Positions 63,175 to 64,000 of a stretch of DNA of 64,000 nucleotides are shown here, piece by piece. The stretch is from Actinomycetota bacterium. Its GTDB lineage: Bacteria; Actinomycetota; Acidimicrobiia; Acidimicrobiales; Ilumatobacteraceae. The notes beneath the pieces were generated by a model. The model was not told the DNA's origin. It did not search any database and saw only the letters and a program-made list of their open reading frames with translations. The first letter of the stretch is position 1, and every line of letters begins with the position of its first letter. Position numbers and translations under genes: made by a program. The stretch is taken from contig SXUP01000017.1 in NCBI GenBank assembly GCA_005790505.1, positions 79,001-143,000 of the forward strand, in the 5' to 3' direction.

Positions 63175-64000
63175 ATGGCAATCAGTTTTTCTCGTCCAGA
63201 TCCCTCTTCGCCAGCGGCGGTGGGCTCGGCATCTTTTTCTCAATCACGGCGTGGCTTTGATCCCGCTGAGGTTCGGGAGTTTTTACGCATGGTGTCAGCA
63301 GAATTAGCCCGTCTACAAGAGCGGGAGCGTTTTCTGGAGGGGGAGTTGCGTGCCATTCAGACAAGTGGCATGTCGTCACCTGGTCGCTTGGATGAAGAAA
63401 CGGTCATCACCTTATTAGGTGAAGAAGCGGCGCGAGTCTTGTCCACAGCCCGAGAGGCAAGTATCCAGATTCGAGACCGCGCTGAAGAGTCTGCGACTCG
63501 GATGGTCAAAGATGCCGCTCAAGATGCGGCTCGTATTCGCGAGCAAGCTGGTCTTGATGCACAGAGTATTCGGGATGATTCGCAGTCCGATGCGAACTCT
63601 GAAATTGAGCTTGCCAAACAGCAGGGTCGCGACATGGTCGAAGAGGCACGCGCCTACCGCGAAAAGGTCTTGTCTGAGTTGCTGCGGCGACGTGATGCCG
63701 CTCGCGAACAGATAGAGCAATTGCTTCACGGGCGAGACAGATTGATGAATGCATTTGAACGTGCCCGTCTTGCCACCGAGGATGTTCTTCATGGGCTCAA
63801 TGGTGCACATGAAGAACCAGAATTTTTAGTGAACCTCGCCCCAACTACTGGTCCGGTACCGCCTGTGGTCGCAGTTGCCCCGCATATCCCCCAAGAGCAT
63901 CCATCAGTTGGAATATTTGATCATGATACTGCTGCCATCGTGGTGCCTGCCCAAGATTTGGTTGTTGTTGCAGAAATAGAAGCAGAAATAGAAGCAGAAG
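63175..64000 (+). CDS. DivIVA/Wag31-like coiled-coil protein, 3' end outside window
   Basis: The frame opens at ATG 63175 and stays open to the window end (at least 275 codons). The N-terminus MAISFSRPDPSSPAAVGSASF is followed by SRRGFDPAEVREFLRMVSAELARLQERERFLEG (in parts), the DivIVA membrane-targeting pattern, then a long Ala/Arg/Glu-rich coiled coil (about 80-205). A Pro/Val-rich and acidic repeat region (EIEAEIEAE) begins at the end. DivIVA-like proteins mark cell poles or septa. No stop codon is visible, so the full length is unknown. Confidence 0.85.
   Translation, partial: MAISFSRPDPSSPAAVGSASFSQSRRGFDPAEVREFLRMVSAELARLQERERFLEGELRAIQTSGMSSPGRLDEETVITLLGEEAARVLSTAREASIQIRDRAEESATRMVKDAAQDAARIREQAGLDAQSIRDDSQSDANSEIELAKQQGRDMVEEARAYREKVLSELLRRRDAAREQIEQLLHGRDRLMNAFERARLATEDVLHGLNGAHEEPEFLVNLAPTTGPVPPVVAVAPHIPQEHPSVGIFDHDTAAIVVPAQDLVVVAEIEAEIEAE

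Overview
This 64 kb window comes from a chromosome of moderate GC content, most likely an actinobacterium of the Acidimicrobiia (Ilumatobacteraceae-like freshwater or marine lineages). The lineage call is inferred from gene content: a DivIVA/Wag31-like protein, a PAC2 proteasome-chaperone-like protein, actinobacterial coproheme decarboxylase (ChdC/HemQ), a CysO-type sulfur carrier, a deazaflavin (F420)-type nitroreductase, a LytR_C protein, many flavin monooxygenases and a selenocysteine system of actinobacterial style. No rRNA gene is present to settle it.

Layout. 0-13 kb: catabolic and surface genes (serine hydrolase/CMD pair, DUF2071, a PhnY/PhnZ-like phosphonate oxidation pair, a beta-propeller protein, a DUF3237/Baeyer-Villiger monooxygenase pair, secreted or anchored proteins, nitroreductase, phosphotransferase). 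13.1-19.3 kb: a complete selenocysteine locus, with tRNA-Sec (UCA anticodon), selB, selA, selD and a UGSC-family selenoprotein whose in-frame UGA splits it into two apparent ORFs; its partner is a thioredoxin-fold protein in the same operon. 19.3-23.2 kb: a PhyH-type dioxygenase, an MFS exporter and an IS3-family insertion sequence.

23.3-34.6 kb is an accessory region. It holds a TetR regulator, a 27-bp perfect inverted repeat abutting the start of an OmpA-type surface protein, a 5'-truncated reverse transcriptase of the diversity-generating-retroelement type, and a 74-bp hairpin-containing repeat directly after it. That repeat recurs identically 5.6 kb downstream, and a third partial copy runs into the 5' end of tRNA-Lys. 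Between the two full copies lies a tightly overlapping four-gene operon (methyltransferase-like, AlkB-like dioxygenase, possible PcfJ-like protein, small protein), plus an unknown protein and an HsdR N-terminus fused to what looks like a transposase tail. Between copies two and three sits a GC-rich Rieske oxygenase/TetR pair with a palindromic operator. The region has the look of a tRNA-linked insertion hot spot.

34.6-64 kb is mostly core genome: a second Baeyer-Villiger-type monooxygenase, enoyl-CoA hydratase and copper ATPase; an HTH regulator, dienelactone hydrolase and Crp/Fnr regulator; ispD-ispF-rlmB and tRNA-Thr; glycerate kinase, amidase, CysO-like carrier and FAD oxidoreductase; CIRCE-controlled groEL; an ATP-grasp-ChdC-AlaX-hypothetical-glnD run; NUDIX, PAC2, SCO6745-like, GNAT, a BtuF-like protein, MBL-fold, nitroreductase, HEAT-repeat and PDZ-Lon protease genes; and a DivIVA-like gene cut by the window end.

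The findings most worth following up are the UGSC selenoprotein with its candidate SECIS hairpin, the reverse-transcriptase remnant with the tRNA-Lys-associated repeats, and the unknown four-gene operon between those repeats. All functional calls rest on reading translated sequence and motif recall; no database search was run.
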